A DNA stretch of 38,868 nucleotides, taken from Natrialba chahannaoensis JCM 10990. GTDB taxonomy: Archaea; Halobacteriota; Halobacteria; Halobacteriales; Natrialbaceae. Positions 1 to 7,389 of this stretch are shown in pieces. Each line of letters opens with the position of its first letter. Position 1 is the stretch's first letter. The notes under the pieces were generated by a model. The model saw nothing but the letters and a program-made list of their open reading frames with translations, was not told the DNA's origin and did no database searches. The translations under genes and the position numbers were made by a program. Location: contig NZ_AOIN01000063.1 in NCBI RefSeq assembly GCF_000337135.1, positions 1 to 38,868 on the forward strand, read 5' to 3'.

Positions 1-335
1 AGAATCGCCCCGCGATCGCTGTCGCCGGCGCGGGTGCGCTCGCCGCACTCCTCGTACTCGGCTGGGTGATCGTAAGCGTGGGAACGGGGGTACTCGAGTC
101 CACCCTCGCACTCGGCTTCGCTGTGCTCTTTTGCTGGTGGGTGGGCAGGCCGCTTCGGGCGGCATACGCGGACCCGGTTCCGGAAACGGTGGGGCCTGCG
201 GTGGGTGCCTGCGTGCTCGGCCTCGTCCTGCTAGATGCGGCCTTCGCAGCGGTCGCTGGGGTCTGGTGGGGGATCGCTGTCGCTGTGTTTCTCGTGCCGG
301 CGGTGGGGCTGTCACGGGTGTTTGACGTGACGTAG
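1..335 (+). CDS. C-terminal end of a membrane protein, probably UbiA-family prenyltransferase (partial)
   Basis: The reading frame is open from position 3 to the TAG at 333-335, so the gene begins before the window. About 110 residues are visible. They form three hydrophobic stretches, with a short polar segment GRPLRAAYADP and the phrase TVGPAVGACVLGLVLLDA between them, and end in FDVT. This resembles, from memory, the C-terminus of haloarchaeal UbiA-type prenyltransferases (EboC-like), which transfer prenyl groups to acceptors in the membrane. The Asp-rich catalytic motifs of UbiA would lie upstream and are not visible, so the family is inferred. A GTG at 66 could be read as a start but is more likely internal. 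A short tandem repeat begins at its stop codon. Confidence 0.5.
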   Translation, partial: NRPAIAVAGAGALAALLVLGWVIVSVGTGVLESTLALGFAVLFCWWVGRPLRAAYADPVPETVGPAVGACVLGLVLLDAAFAAVAGVWWGIAVAVFLVPAVGLSRVFDVT

Positions 336-371
336 TCTCGGTAGTCCCAGTAGTCGCGAGTAGTCTCGATA
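333..371. repeat. Short imperfect tandem repeat (TAGTC core, four copies)
   Basis: TAGTC recurs at 333, 342, 351 and 361, giving units of 9-10 bp. The first copy contains the TAG stop codon of the preceding gene. It belongs to a set of short arrays seen at gene 3' ends in this window. Confidence 0.6.
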
Positions 372-439
372 TGGAAAATCAGCGTCGGGAGTAGATGTGG
401 AGGTGTAGAAGATGTGGAAGGTTCGAAAGCTTGTAGCCG

Positions 440-2902
440 TCAGTCGTCGGTGTCTGCCTCACCGGCTTCTGCGTCGGGATCTTCAGCTGCTTCGGCCTCC
501 TCTTCTTCTCCGTTCTCGTCCGTCACGACGTAGGCGTCTTCGGGTTCGGGAACGTCTTCGCCCTCGTCAGCCGGAACGATCTTGTAGATCTCTCCGGTTT
601 CGGGGAACGGCCGGAAGTCGGTGTTCGCGAGGACGTACAGCTCGCCCTCGTGGTCGCGCTCGACGGAGTAGACGTAGCGATTCAGTGAGTCGTCCTCCGC
701 GCCCTCGAACTGGAGTTCGGTGAGTTCCCAGCGTTCGTCGACCTCGACGAGGTCGTCGCCGTTGTCGGTGTCGGTATCGGTATCGGTGTCGTTCTCGTCG
801 ACACCGTTCTCATCGAGGCCGTTCTCGTCGGTATCGTCCTCTTCCGGCGTCTCGTCAACAGTGTCGTCGTTCTCGTTGACGACGTCATCGTCGTCAGCCA
901 CCTCGTCGTCAGCCGTTCCCGGCTCAGTCGCAACAAGCACCTCACCGTCCGCCTCGGCCACGCCGAGACTGCTCCAGTTGCCGAAGACGAACGTCCCCTC
1001 GAGTTCGGGGATGGCCTCGCCGGCGTAGCGGTGGCCGCCGACGACCACCGAACTGTCGATGAAGGCATCCGAGACGCGCCGGTGCTGGTACTCCGCGATC
1101 GGGTCGCGCAGTGGTTCGCCGGCGCGGGCCTCGCCAGCGTCCTCACCGACCTCGTCGGGACACTCGGCTGGCGGATCGAGCGGCGTCTCCGTGCTGAAAC
1201 AGAGCGAGCCCTCCTTGACGTTCCAGCTGTAGTTGCCGCCTTCCTCGACATCGTAGACCGATTCGATGAAGTGCTGGCCCGCGTCGGCGACGAACAGCTG
1301 CCCGTCGTCGTCGATCGACATTCCCCACGGGTTCCGGAAGCCCCAGGCGTAGTACTCCTCGAGTTCGCCCTCCGCGCCGACCAGCGGGTTGTCGTCTGGG
1401 ATGCCGTACTCGCCGTACATTTGATCCTCGTCGGCGTCGACATCGATGCGGTGGATCCCACCGAGCAGGTTCTCGCGCGTATCCTGGCCGTTGCCGCCCT
1501 CGTTCTCGGGGTACCAGTCCTCGACGTGGCCGATGCCGATGTCGTGGACGTTGCCGCCGTCGCCGACCGACGTGTAGAGGTAGCCGTCGGGGCCGAACGC
1601 CAGCCGCCCACCGTTGTGGTTGTCCTGTGGCTGCTGAATCTCCATGATCGTCCGCTCGCTCTCGCGGTCGACCGAGAGGTCGTCGTCGACCTGGAACTCC
1701 GCGAGTACGTCGGTGTGATCGTAGCCGAGCCCCACCCGCTCGGGCGCGCTATACCGGACGTAGAACCGGCCGTTCTCGTCGAACTCTGGATGGAACGCGA
1801 TGCCGAGCAGGCCCCGCTCGTCGTAGTCACCGAGTTCACCGAGCCCGAGGCTGACGATCTGGTCCTCAATGTCCAGCAGCAGGTCCATCTGATCCGGTGT
1901 CAGCGCCTCGTCCTCGTCGGGGTCCTCGACGTCCACCTCGTCTTCGTCGGGGTCTTCGACCTGCATCCGCCCAACCATCGTCCCCGGATGCACCTCACAA
2001 ATATAGCGGTCCATCTCCGGCGTCGCCTCGAACTCGAGTGACTGCGTCTCGCCCTGCTCGGAGATGATCTCCGTGCGTTCGAGGATAGTATCCGTCTCAT
2101 CGAGGATAACAACGTTGTGGGGCTGCCCGTCGCCGTTCTCCCACGTGAACGTATAGGTCTCGCCGGCGACCAACTCGAGTGTCGGGTTCTCCATGTTGTC
2201 GATCTCTGCGGGTTCCAGGCCGAACCAGCCAGGGATGACGCCGTTGAAGACGAATTCGGTGCCGCCCTCGAAGGTGTCTCCTGGGTCGGTGTCGTCTGGA
2301 TCTTCGGTAGCAGCGTCATCGTTGGTTTCGTCATCAACTGTGGTATCCTCGTCGTCGACCTCCATGTCGTTTTCGTCGTTCACGACGTCCTCTTCGTCGT
2401 CCTCGACCGCATCCTCTTCATCTACCAGATCAGTCACGTAGACCTGGCCAGTCTGCGTGACAATGACCGTGTACACCTCGCCGTTCCACTCGAAGTAATC
2501 GAGATCTGTTGGTGCCGCGAGTCCCTCCGCGACCTTCTGCAAGCCGACCTGCTCGCCTTCCGGGAACTCGCCGGCCACCGGAATGTCCTCGAGTTCGGCG
2601 TCGACAGCTGTCTCGTCGTCCACCACCTCGTCATCATCAGTATCGTCATCTTGTGCACTCACAACCGACCCCAGCGCCGCCGCGGACCCAGTTGCTGCTA
2701 GCGCCTGCAGGAGCGTGCGTCTCGATTGGCCGGTCAACTCGAGTGCAGTTGCGCTGGCCGACTCGGACTCTGTGGCTGTGGCTGTGGCTGAACGGGACCC
2801 GTTGGTGGTCCGTTCACGATCGGTTTCTGACGTGGTTGTTGTGTGTGTCGATTCGGATTCTGGCCCGGATTCGGATTCGGGTTCGCTCTCGTTCAAAGAC
2901 AT
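440..2902 (-). CDS. Tat-exported PQQ-type sugar dehydrogenase (GSDH family) with inserted cupredoxin domain
   Basis: 820 residues from the ATG at 2900-2902. Upstream codons stay open but have only a TTG start and lack homologous character. An S/E/T-rich N-tail leads to a twin-arginine signal, SRRTLLQALAA, near residues 60-70. The glucose/sorbosone dehydrogenase propeller starts at about 118 (VGLQKVAEGLAAPTDLD). It is then interrupted by an acidic linker and a cupredoxin domain at about 212-315. Likely type 1 copper ligands are His262, Cys302, His305 and Met309 (CEVHPGTM). The propeller resumes at about 338-645, with DNHNGGRLAFGPDG at 427-440, GFRNP at 521-525 and a final blade at about 720-778. 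Asp-rich linkers separate the parts and end the protein. The family oxidises sugars or alcohols outside the cell using PQQ. The copper domain suggests built-in electron transfer to the respiratory chain (inference). The substrate is unknown. Confidence 0.85.
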   Translation of the reverse strand: MSLNESEPESESGPESESTHTTTTSETDRERTTNGSRSATATATESESASATALELTGQSRRTLLQALAATGSAAALGSVVSAQDDDTDDDEVVDDETAVDAELEDIPVAGEFPEGEQVGLQKVAEGLAAPTDLDYFEWNGEVYTVIVTQTGQVYVTDLVDEEDAVEDDEEDVVNDENDMEVDDEDTTVDDETNDDAATEDPDDTDPGDTFEGGTEFVFNGVIPGWFGLEPAEIDNMENPTLELVAGETYTFTWENGDGQPHNVVILDETDTILERTEIISEQGETQSLEFEATPEMDRYICEVHPGTMVGRMQVEDPDEDEVDVEDPDEDEALTPDQMDLLLDIEDQIVSLGLGELGDYDERGLLGIAFHPEFDENGRFYVRYSAPERVGLGYDHTDVLAEFQVDDDLSVDRESERTIMEIQQPQDNHNGGRLAFGPDGYLYTSVGDGGNVHDIGIGHVEDWYPENEGGNGQDTRENLLGGIHRIDVDADEDQMYGEYGIPDDNPLVGAEGELEEYYAWGFRNPWGMSIDDDGQLFVADAGQHFIESVYDVEEGGNYSWNVKEGSLCFSTETPLDPPAECPDEVGEDAGEARAGEPLRDPIAEYQHRRVSDAFIDSSVVVGGHRYAGEAIPELEGTFVFGNWSSLGVAEADGEVLVATEPGTADDEVADDDDVVNENDDTVDETPEEDDTDENGLDENGVDENDTDTDTDTDNGDDLVEVDERWELTELQFEGAEDDSLNRYVYSVERDHEGELYVLANTDFRPFPETGEIYKIVPADEGEDVPEPEDAYVVTDENGEEEEAEAAEDPDAEAGEADTDD

Positions 2903-3285
2903 GGTTATCGAAGGTAGTGAGTCGTCTGGCAAGCTGGAAGCGGACTTTCGGTCACACCATCGAACATCACCGAACGACAGTTCGGAACCACTTCCGTTGG
3001 CCGCGGAGGCGCGATCCGTCAGTGTCGCTGGCAATGTGTCGTCGCTGTCTCGCTGCCTACAGTGTTCCCACCGGGAAAACCGGTGCTCAGTAGCGTTACC
3101 GTGTGCCCGCGGACTCGCCCGCTCGTGGCTCGCGTCAGGCACGGGCTTAAACCGGGCAAACCGTTCCGTGGACAACCTTCACTTGTCGTTCGTTTCACAT
3201 ACTAACCGACAATTAGGTCGAGATGCGTCGTGCGCCCTGCATACCCCGCACAAATCCATTAGTGACGGGTTGGTGTACCACCGTC
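2903..3285. other. Intergenic region between divergent genes
   Basis: This 383-bp stretch separates the sugar dehydrogenase (minus) from the isomerase (plus). Long open frames cross it on both strands but start at weak codons and look unlike their extensions' proteins. No convincing TATA box stands at -27 of either gene. An AT-richer patch at about 3190-3215 (CATACTAACC and ACAATTAGG) is the best candidate for a promoter. No RNA gene was recognised. Confidence 0.4.
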
Positions 3286-4134
3286 ATGGTCGACCTCGCC
3301 TTCTCGACGAACGCGTACACGCGTTACCCACTTCCCGAGGCCGTCCGGCGCATCGCCGACCACGGCTACACCAGTGTCGAACTCCTCGGGGACGAGCCAC
3401 ACGCCTACTTCCCCGAGTTCGACGATGACGTCCGCGACGAACTCACGGTCGCACTCGAGGACACCGGGCTCGCCGTCTCGAACATCAACGCCAACACTGC
3501 GACGGGATACTACGACGATGCTCCGCCCTCGTCCTTCTTCGAACCGAGCATTATCCAGGCGGACGACGAGGCCCGCGCGTGGCGTGTCGACTACACAAAG
3601 CGCGCCATCGATCTCGCCAAGACTGTCGGTGCACCCGCCATCTGTCTCGCAACCGGTCGCCCGCTCCCCGGAACACTCCCCGAGGAGGCCCGCGAGTACC
3701 TTCACGACTCGCTCCACGAAATTCTCGACTACGCCGAGCCTCGCGGCGTGGACATCGGGATCGAGTTCGAACCCGAACTCCTGATCGAGAATACCGACGA
3801 AGTTCTCACACTGATTGACGAGATTGGCCGCGATAGTCTCGGCGTCAACCTCGACGTAGGTCACGCAGCGGTCTACGGCGAGGACGTGGTCGAGAGCATC
3901 CACCGCAGCGCTGGCTCGATTACTGGTGTCCATCTCGAGGACATCGTCGGCGGCAGCCGGGGGAAACACTACCACCGCATTCCGGGCGAGGGCGATCTTG
4001 ATTTCCGGGCCATCTTCGACGCGCTGGACGACATCGGCTACGACGGGTTCGCGACGCTGGAACTCTACACCTATCCCGATGAACCCGATCGGGCGGCCCG
4101 AGAGGCCTACGACGAACTCTCACAGTACGTGTAA
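3286..4134 (+). CDS. Sugar phosphate isomerase/epimerase family protein (TIM barrel)
   Basis: 282 residues from the ATG at 3286. An earlier ATG at 3223 would add 21 residues with no family character. The protein has the xylose-isomerase-like TIM-barrel pattern: FSTNAYTRYPLPEAVRRIADHGYTSVE at the start, GIEFEPELLIE at about 158-168, NLDVGHAAVYGED at 188-200, HLEDIVGG at 216-223 with PGEGDLDF following, and ATLELYTY at about 256-263. Candidate metal ligands are Glu160 or Glu162, Asp190, His216 and Glu259. The family interconverts sugars, inosose or hydroxypyruvate, or cuts DNA (endonuclease IV relatives), so the exact substrate is open. The FAH-family gene follows 116 bp downstream on the same strand; a catabolic link is possible but unproven. 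Confidence 0.8.
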   Translation: MVDLAFSTNAYTRYPLPEAVRRIADHGYTSVELLGDEPHAYFPEFDDDVRDELTVALEDTGLAVSNINANTATGYYDDAPPSSFFEPSIIQADDEARAWRVDYTKRAIDLAKTVGAPAICLATGRPLPGTLPEEAREYLHDSLHEILDYAEPRGVDIGIEFEPELLIENTDEVLTLIDEIGRDSLGVNLDVGHAAVYGEDVVESIHRSAGSITGVHLEDIVGGSRGKHYHRIPGEGDLDFRAIFDALDDIGYDGFATLELYTYPDEPDRAAREAYDELSQYV

Positions 4135-4250
4135 AGTCGTGCAAATCCCCCTCACAACCGCTGTAATCGTCGTCGACTGGATCACTCCGTCCCGTCGCGA
4201 ACCCCGCCGCCACCTCAACGTTTTTGCCTCATCGTCCCAACCCCTCCGCC

Positions 4251-4988
4251 ATGAGATACGTCCGATTCCGCGACCCGGCAGGGGCAACTCGCCGAGGGAC
4301 ACTCGAGAGCGGTCACGTTCACTTCGCAAACGAAAGCTACAGTCTCGACAGCGACGAGATCGACGTGCTACCACCGTGTGAGCCATCGAAAATTGTCTGT
4401 ATCGGCCGCAACTATGCCGATCACGCCGACGAAATGGGATCCGACGTGCCGGACCGGCCGCTGCTCTTTCTGAAGCCGCCGAACGCGCTCGCGGGTCACG
4501 GCGACACGGTCACCGTTCCCGCCGGCAAGGAGCGAATCGACCACGAGGCCGAACTCGCCGTCGTCATCGGCGAGCAGTGTCGCCACGTCCCCGAGGCCGA
4601 CGCGATGGACGTTGTCGAGGGCTTTACCTGCATGAACGACATCTCGAACCGCGACGACCAGCGCCAAGAACAGAACTGGATCCGCGGCAAGGCCTTCGAC
4701 GGTGCCGCCCCGCTCGGTCCGGTGCTCGCGACGCCGGACGAGGTGCCAGCCGACGCCAGCGTGCAGACGCGCGTCAACGGCGAACTTCGCCAGGACGGCC
4801 ACCGCGAGCAACTCATCTTCCCGATTCCGGAACTGATCGCCGAGATTACGACCTACATGACGCTCGAACCGGGCGACGTGATCGCGACCGGCACGCCGGA
4901 CGGCGTCGGCGCGCTGAACGATGGTGACGAAGTCGAAATCGAAGTCGAAGGCGTAGGGGTACTCGAGCACACGGTTCGCGTTCCCTGA
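4251..4988 (+). CDS. Fumarylacetoacetate hydrolase family protein
   Basis: 245 residues from the ATG at 4251 (MRYVRFRDPAG). An upstream in-frame ATG at 4224 adds only nine unlike residues. The signature CIGRNYADHADEMG lies at 50-63 and the metal-binding pair Glu99/Glu101 in DHEAELAVVIG. CMNDISNRDDQ places the metal ligand Asp130, RGKAFDGAAPLGP gives the active-site Lys147, and TGTPDGVG lies near the C-terminus. The family hydrolyses or decarboxylates beta-diketo acids such as acylpyruvates in aromatic degradation, using Mg or Mn. The length is typical of the small single-domain members. The substrate is not fixed by the sequence. The gene could share a transcript with the isomerase gene upstream. 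Confidence 0.9.
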   Translation: MRYVRFRDPAGATRRGTLESGHVHFANESYSLDSDEIDVLPPCEPSKIVCIGRNYADHADEMGSDVPDRPLLFLKPPNALAGHGDTVTVPAGKERIDHEAELAVVIGEQCRHVPEADAMDVVEGFTCMNDISNRDDQRQEQNWIRGKAFDGAAPLGPVLATPDEVPADASVQTRVNGELRQDGHREQLIFPIPELIAEITTYMTLEPGDVIATGTPDGVGALNDGDEVEIEVEGVGVLEHTVRVP

Positions 4989-5037
4989 TACCTGAATTTC
5001 GCAGCGTCTCGGCCTCGAGTGATCGGTTGTGAGCCGA

Positions 5038-5325
5038 TTACTCGACCGTGAACAGATGCCCCTCCGTCGGCACGTCGAACAACCCGATACGCGCCCCTGC
5101 GTCGAGCCAGGCGTGGCCGTAGGAGAACGACGCCAGCGCGTTCACGAGGTCGTCCTGGTCACGGAAGTGGCGGCCATCCGTGAGGTAGGACTCTGCCATC
5201 CCGTAGCAGTCCGCTGCCGCCTCGGCCATCGGGGTTCCCTCCCGCGGCGCGACCGTGGCCTCTTCGAGTGCCTCTGCAAGTAATCCTTCGTAACGGTCCG
5301 TCTTTTCGGCGAGATCCGCAGCCAT
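5038..5325 (-). CDS. DUF357 family protein
   Basis: 95 residues from the ATG at 5323-5325. It is a helical protein, beginning MAADLAEKTDRYEGLLAEAL and containing AESYLTDGRHFRDQDDLVNALASFSYGHAWLDAGARIGLF, the hallmark of the archaeal DUF357 family (pfam04010). This family resembles HEPN/TPR-like helical bundles. No biochemical role is established. A longer frame to 5634 exists but overlaps the promoter and start of the divergent Grx-TrxR gene and is rejected. It lies divergent to that gene with a 137-bp spacer. Confidence 0.85.
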   Translation of the reverse strand: MAADLAEKTDRYEGLLAEALEEATVAPREGTPMAEAAADCYGMAESYLTDGRHFRDQDDLVNALASFSYGHAWLDAGARIGLFDVPTEGHLFTVE

Positions 5326-5462
5326 ACTGGTTCCTTCTCGGAGAGCGCCGTAAGTGCGTCGCCGGCCGCCAGCAAAACCGGATGGCCAATAGTGACACAT
5401 AGCAGCCTGTTGCTGGGAACGCAAGGGGTTTACGCGCCGTTTCCCTACCAAGGGACAGACAG

Positions 5463-6800
5463 ATGAGCGACCAGCCTCGCGTCGAAATCTACACGAAGAC
5501 GGACTGTCCCTACTGCGAGAAGGCGAAGGACCTCTTCGACAGCAAGGGAATCGAGTACGAGGAGTACAACGTGACGGGCGACGACGAGTTGTTCGAGGAG
5601 ATGGTCGAGCGCGCCGACGGCCGCAAGACTGCACCAGAAGTGTTCATCGACGACGAACTGATCGGCGGCTGGGACGATACCAGCGCGCGTAACGAGACCG
5701 GTGAGCTCGACGAGAAACTCGACATCGCGGACGAGAACGATAGCGACGGTGACGGCGACGGCAACGTCGAACACCGCCCGCTCATCATCGCCGGCACGGG
5801 TATTGCTGGCCTCACCGCCGCAATCTACGCGGGCCGGTCGAACAACGATCCGCTCGTAATCGAGGGCGACGAACCCGGCGGCCAGCTCACCCTCACCACG
5901 GATGTCGCGAACTATCCCGGCTTCCCGGAGGGAATCAGCGGCCCAGAGCTGGTCAACAACATGAAAGAGCAGGCCAAGCAGTTCGGTGCCGAACTGAAAA
6001 ACGGTATCGTCGACACCGTCGAGGCCGACCAGCGCCCGTTCCGCGTCGAACTCACGAACGGCGACGTCTACACCGCAGACGCCGTCATCGCCGCCTCTGG
6101 TGCCAGCGCCCGAACGCTCGGCGTTCCCGGCGAGGACGACCTGATGGGCTACGGCCTCTCAACCTGTGCAACGTGTGACGGCGCGTTCTTCCGCGACGAA
6201 GACATGCTCGTCGTCGGCGGCGGTGACGCCGCCATGGAGGAAGCCACCTTCCTCACGAAGTTCGCCGACACCGTCTACATCGCCCACCGCCGCGAGGAGT
6301 TCCGCGCGGAGGATTACTGGATCGACCGGGTCCACGAAAAGGTTGAGGAGGGCGAAATCACGATTATGAAAAACACCGAACTGGTCGAGGTACACGGTTC
6401 CCAGGAAGGCGGCGTCGACCACGTCACGCTCGTCGAAAACGACCAGGGCCATCCGACCGACCGGCTTGACGATCCCGAGACCAACGAGTTCGAGTTCGAT
6501 GTCGGTGCCGTCTTCCTCGCCATCGGCCACACGCCGAACACGGAGTATCTCGAGGGAACCGGCGTAACGATGGACGACGAGGGCTACCTCCGCACGCAAG
6601 GCGGGGACGGCGGCGGTCAGACCGAGACCGACGTGCCCGGGATCTTCGGTGCCGGCGACGTCGTCGACTACCACTACCAGCAGGCCGTCACCGCGGCCGG
6701 CATGGGCTCGAAGGCCGCACTCGATGTCGACGAGTACCTTGAGGACCTCGAACGCGCGGAGTCTGCGTCGGAAACTGAAGCCGCAGCGGCTGACGACTGA
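5463..6800 (+). CDS. Glutaredoxin-thioredoxin reductase fusion protein
   Basis: 445 residues. Residues 1-87 are a glutaredoxin domain with CPYC at 15-18 and the cis-proline stretch TAPEVFIDDELIGG. An acidic, Gly-rich linker covers about 88-104. The rest is a thioredoxin reductase. It has the FAD dinucleotide motif GTGIAG at 111-116, the redox-active CATC at 235-238, the NADPH motif GGGDAAMEEA from 252, HRREEFRA at 275-282, and FGAGDV near the C-terminus. It should pass electrons from NAD(P)H through FAD and CATC to the attached glutaredoxin domain or to other thiol proteins. A TTTACGC element at 5430-5436, about 30 bp before the ATG, fits a TATA box for a leaderless transcript. Whether the attached Grx is the direct substrate is inference. 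Confidence 0.93.
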   Translation: MSDQPRVEIYTKTDCPYCEKAKDLFDSKGIEYEEYNVTGDDELFEEMVERADGRKTAPEVFIDDELIGGWDDTSARNETGELDEKLDIADENDSDGDGDGNVEHRPLIIAGTGIAGLTAAIYAGRSNNDPLVIEGDEPGGQLTLTTDVANYPGFPEGISGPELVNNMKEQAKQFGAELKNGIVDTVEADQRPFRVELTNGDVYTADAVIAASGASARTLGVPGEDDLMGYGLSTCATCDGAFFRDEDMLVVGGGDAAMEEATFLTKFADTVYIAHRREEFRAEDYWIDRVHEKVEEGEITIMKNTELVEVHGSQEGGVDHVTLVENDQGHPTDRLDDPETNEFEFDVGAVFLAIGHTPNTEYLEGTGVTMDDEGYLRTQGGDGGGQTETDVPGIFGAGDVVDYHYQQAVTAAGMGSKAALDVDEYLEDLERAESASETEAAAADD

Positions 6801-6955
6801 ACCGAACCGAATCGTCCCGGATTGTTTGGATCGAACTCGAGTACCACGGTCGCTGATCCTTCTTGCGACTGCAAGGTCACGTTCTGGGACGGCTGCGGTG
6901 TTCAGGGTGATCCATAAACACTGCACTCGTGCCAGTGACGATACAGAGCACTTAG

Positions 6956-7041
6956 CTATAGTAACAACTGAAACTGTTTACACACCAATCGCATAGCCTT
7001 CGTGCGATTGGGTGTGCACTGACTTTCAGTGGCTACTATAG
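6956..7041. repeat. Palindromic repeat element, copy A (86 bp)
   Basis: The element begins CTATAGTAACAACTG and ends CAGTGGCTACTATAG. The two halves are imperfect inverted repeats of about 38 bp around a short centre containing GCCTTCG, so a single strand can fold into one long hairpin. A related copy in the opposite orientation lies at 35216-35340. There is no coding capacity. A clear target-site duplication was not found. It behaves like a MITE or a REP-type element, but the parent transposon is not in the window. Confidence 0.85.
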
Positions 7042-7049
7042 GAACGGTC

Positions 7050-7316
7050 TCAGTCATCGGAACCGTCATCTCGCAGCGCAATCCAGTGCGTGTAGCCACC
7101 CGACTCGTGTTTCTTCGCCGCGACGACGTCGAACGTCCATTCACCGACGACGAGTACGTCACCCACGCAGACGAGTTTCGTTTGCTCGTGTACGATGTCG
7201 TCACCATAGCCGAATGCACCGCCACCAGCGTCTGCTGCTCGCTGCCAAAAGTCATCACTGACGACCGTTTCGCTCCTGCACCGGTCGTGTAGTTCGCTCA
7301 CTGTGAATCGAGCCAT
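7050..7316 (-). CDS. Small conserved-looking hypothetical protein
   Basis: 88 residues from MARFTVSELHDRC to a TGA that lies only 8 bp from the palindromic element. The protein contains GAFGYGDDIVHEQTKLVCVGDVLVVGEWTFDVVAAKKHESGGYTHWIALRDDG, which suggests a small beta-rich fold. It has two cysteines (13 and 50) and no membrane segment. I do not recognise the family. Codon use and acidity match neighbouring genes, which supports it being real. It lies downstream of the HTTM gene on the same strand, with a 73-bp spacer that holds a heptamer array. Confidence 0.65.
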   Translation of the reverse strand: MARFTVSELHDRCRSETVVSDDFWQRAADAGGGAFGYGDDIVHEQTKLVCVGDVLVVGEWTFDVVAAKKHESGGYTHWIALRDDGSDD

Positions 7317-7358
7317 ACGCCGGAACTACCAGTTGAACGGCAGCCCCTATGAAAGTGG

Positions 7359-7383
7359 CCGACAACCGACAACCGACATCCGA
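7359..7383. repeat. Heptamer tandem repeat (CCGACAA)
   Basis: CCGACAA occurs twice, then CCGACAT, then a partial CCGAA, at a strict 7-bp period. It ends 6 bp from the stop codon of the HTTM gene (minus strand), so it is at that gene's 3' end. Confidence 0.8.
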
Positions 7384-7389
7384 ACGAGG

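Noticed and set aside
763-800. Hexamer repeat (GGTATC/GGTGTC) as a non-coding repeat
   Set aside because: It lies inside the dehydrogenase gene and simply encodes the Asp-Thr run near residues 705-713.
1031-2041. Long plus-strand open frame of 336 codons inside the dehydrogenase gene
   Set aside because: It is opposite the real gene and its composition is that of an antisense shadow in GC-rich DNA; no domain is recognised.
2903-3175. 91-residue N-terminal extension of the sugar dehydrogenase frame
   Set aside because: It starts at a TTG, has many Arg, Cys and His residues unlike the rest, and would bury the Tat signal 150 residues deep.
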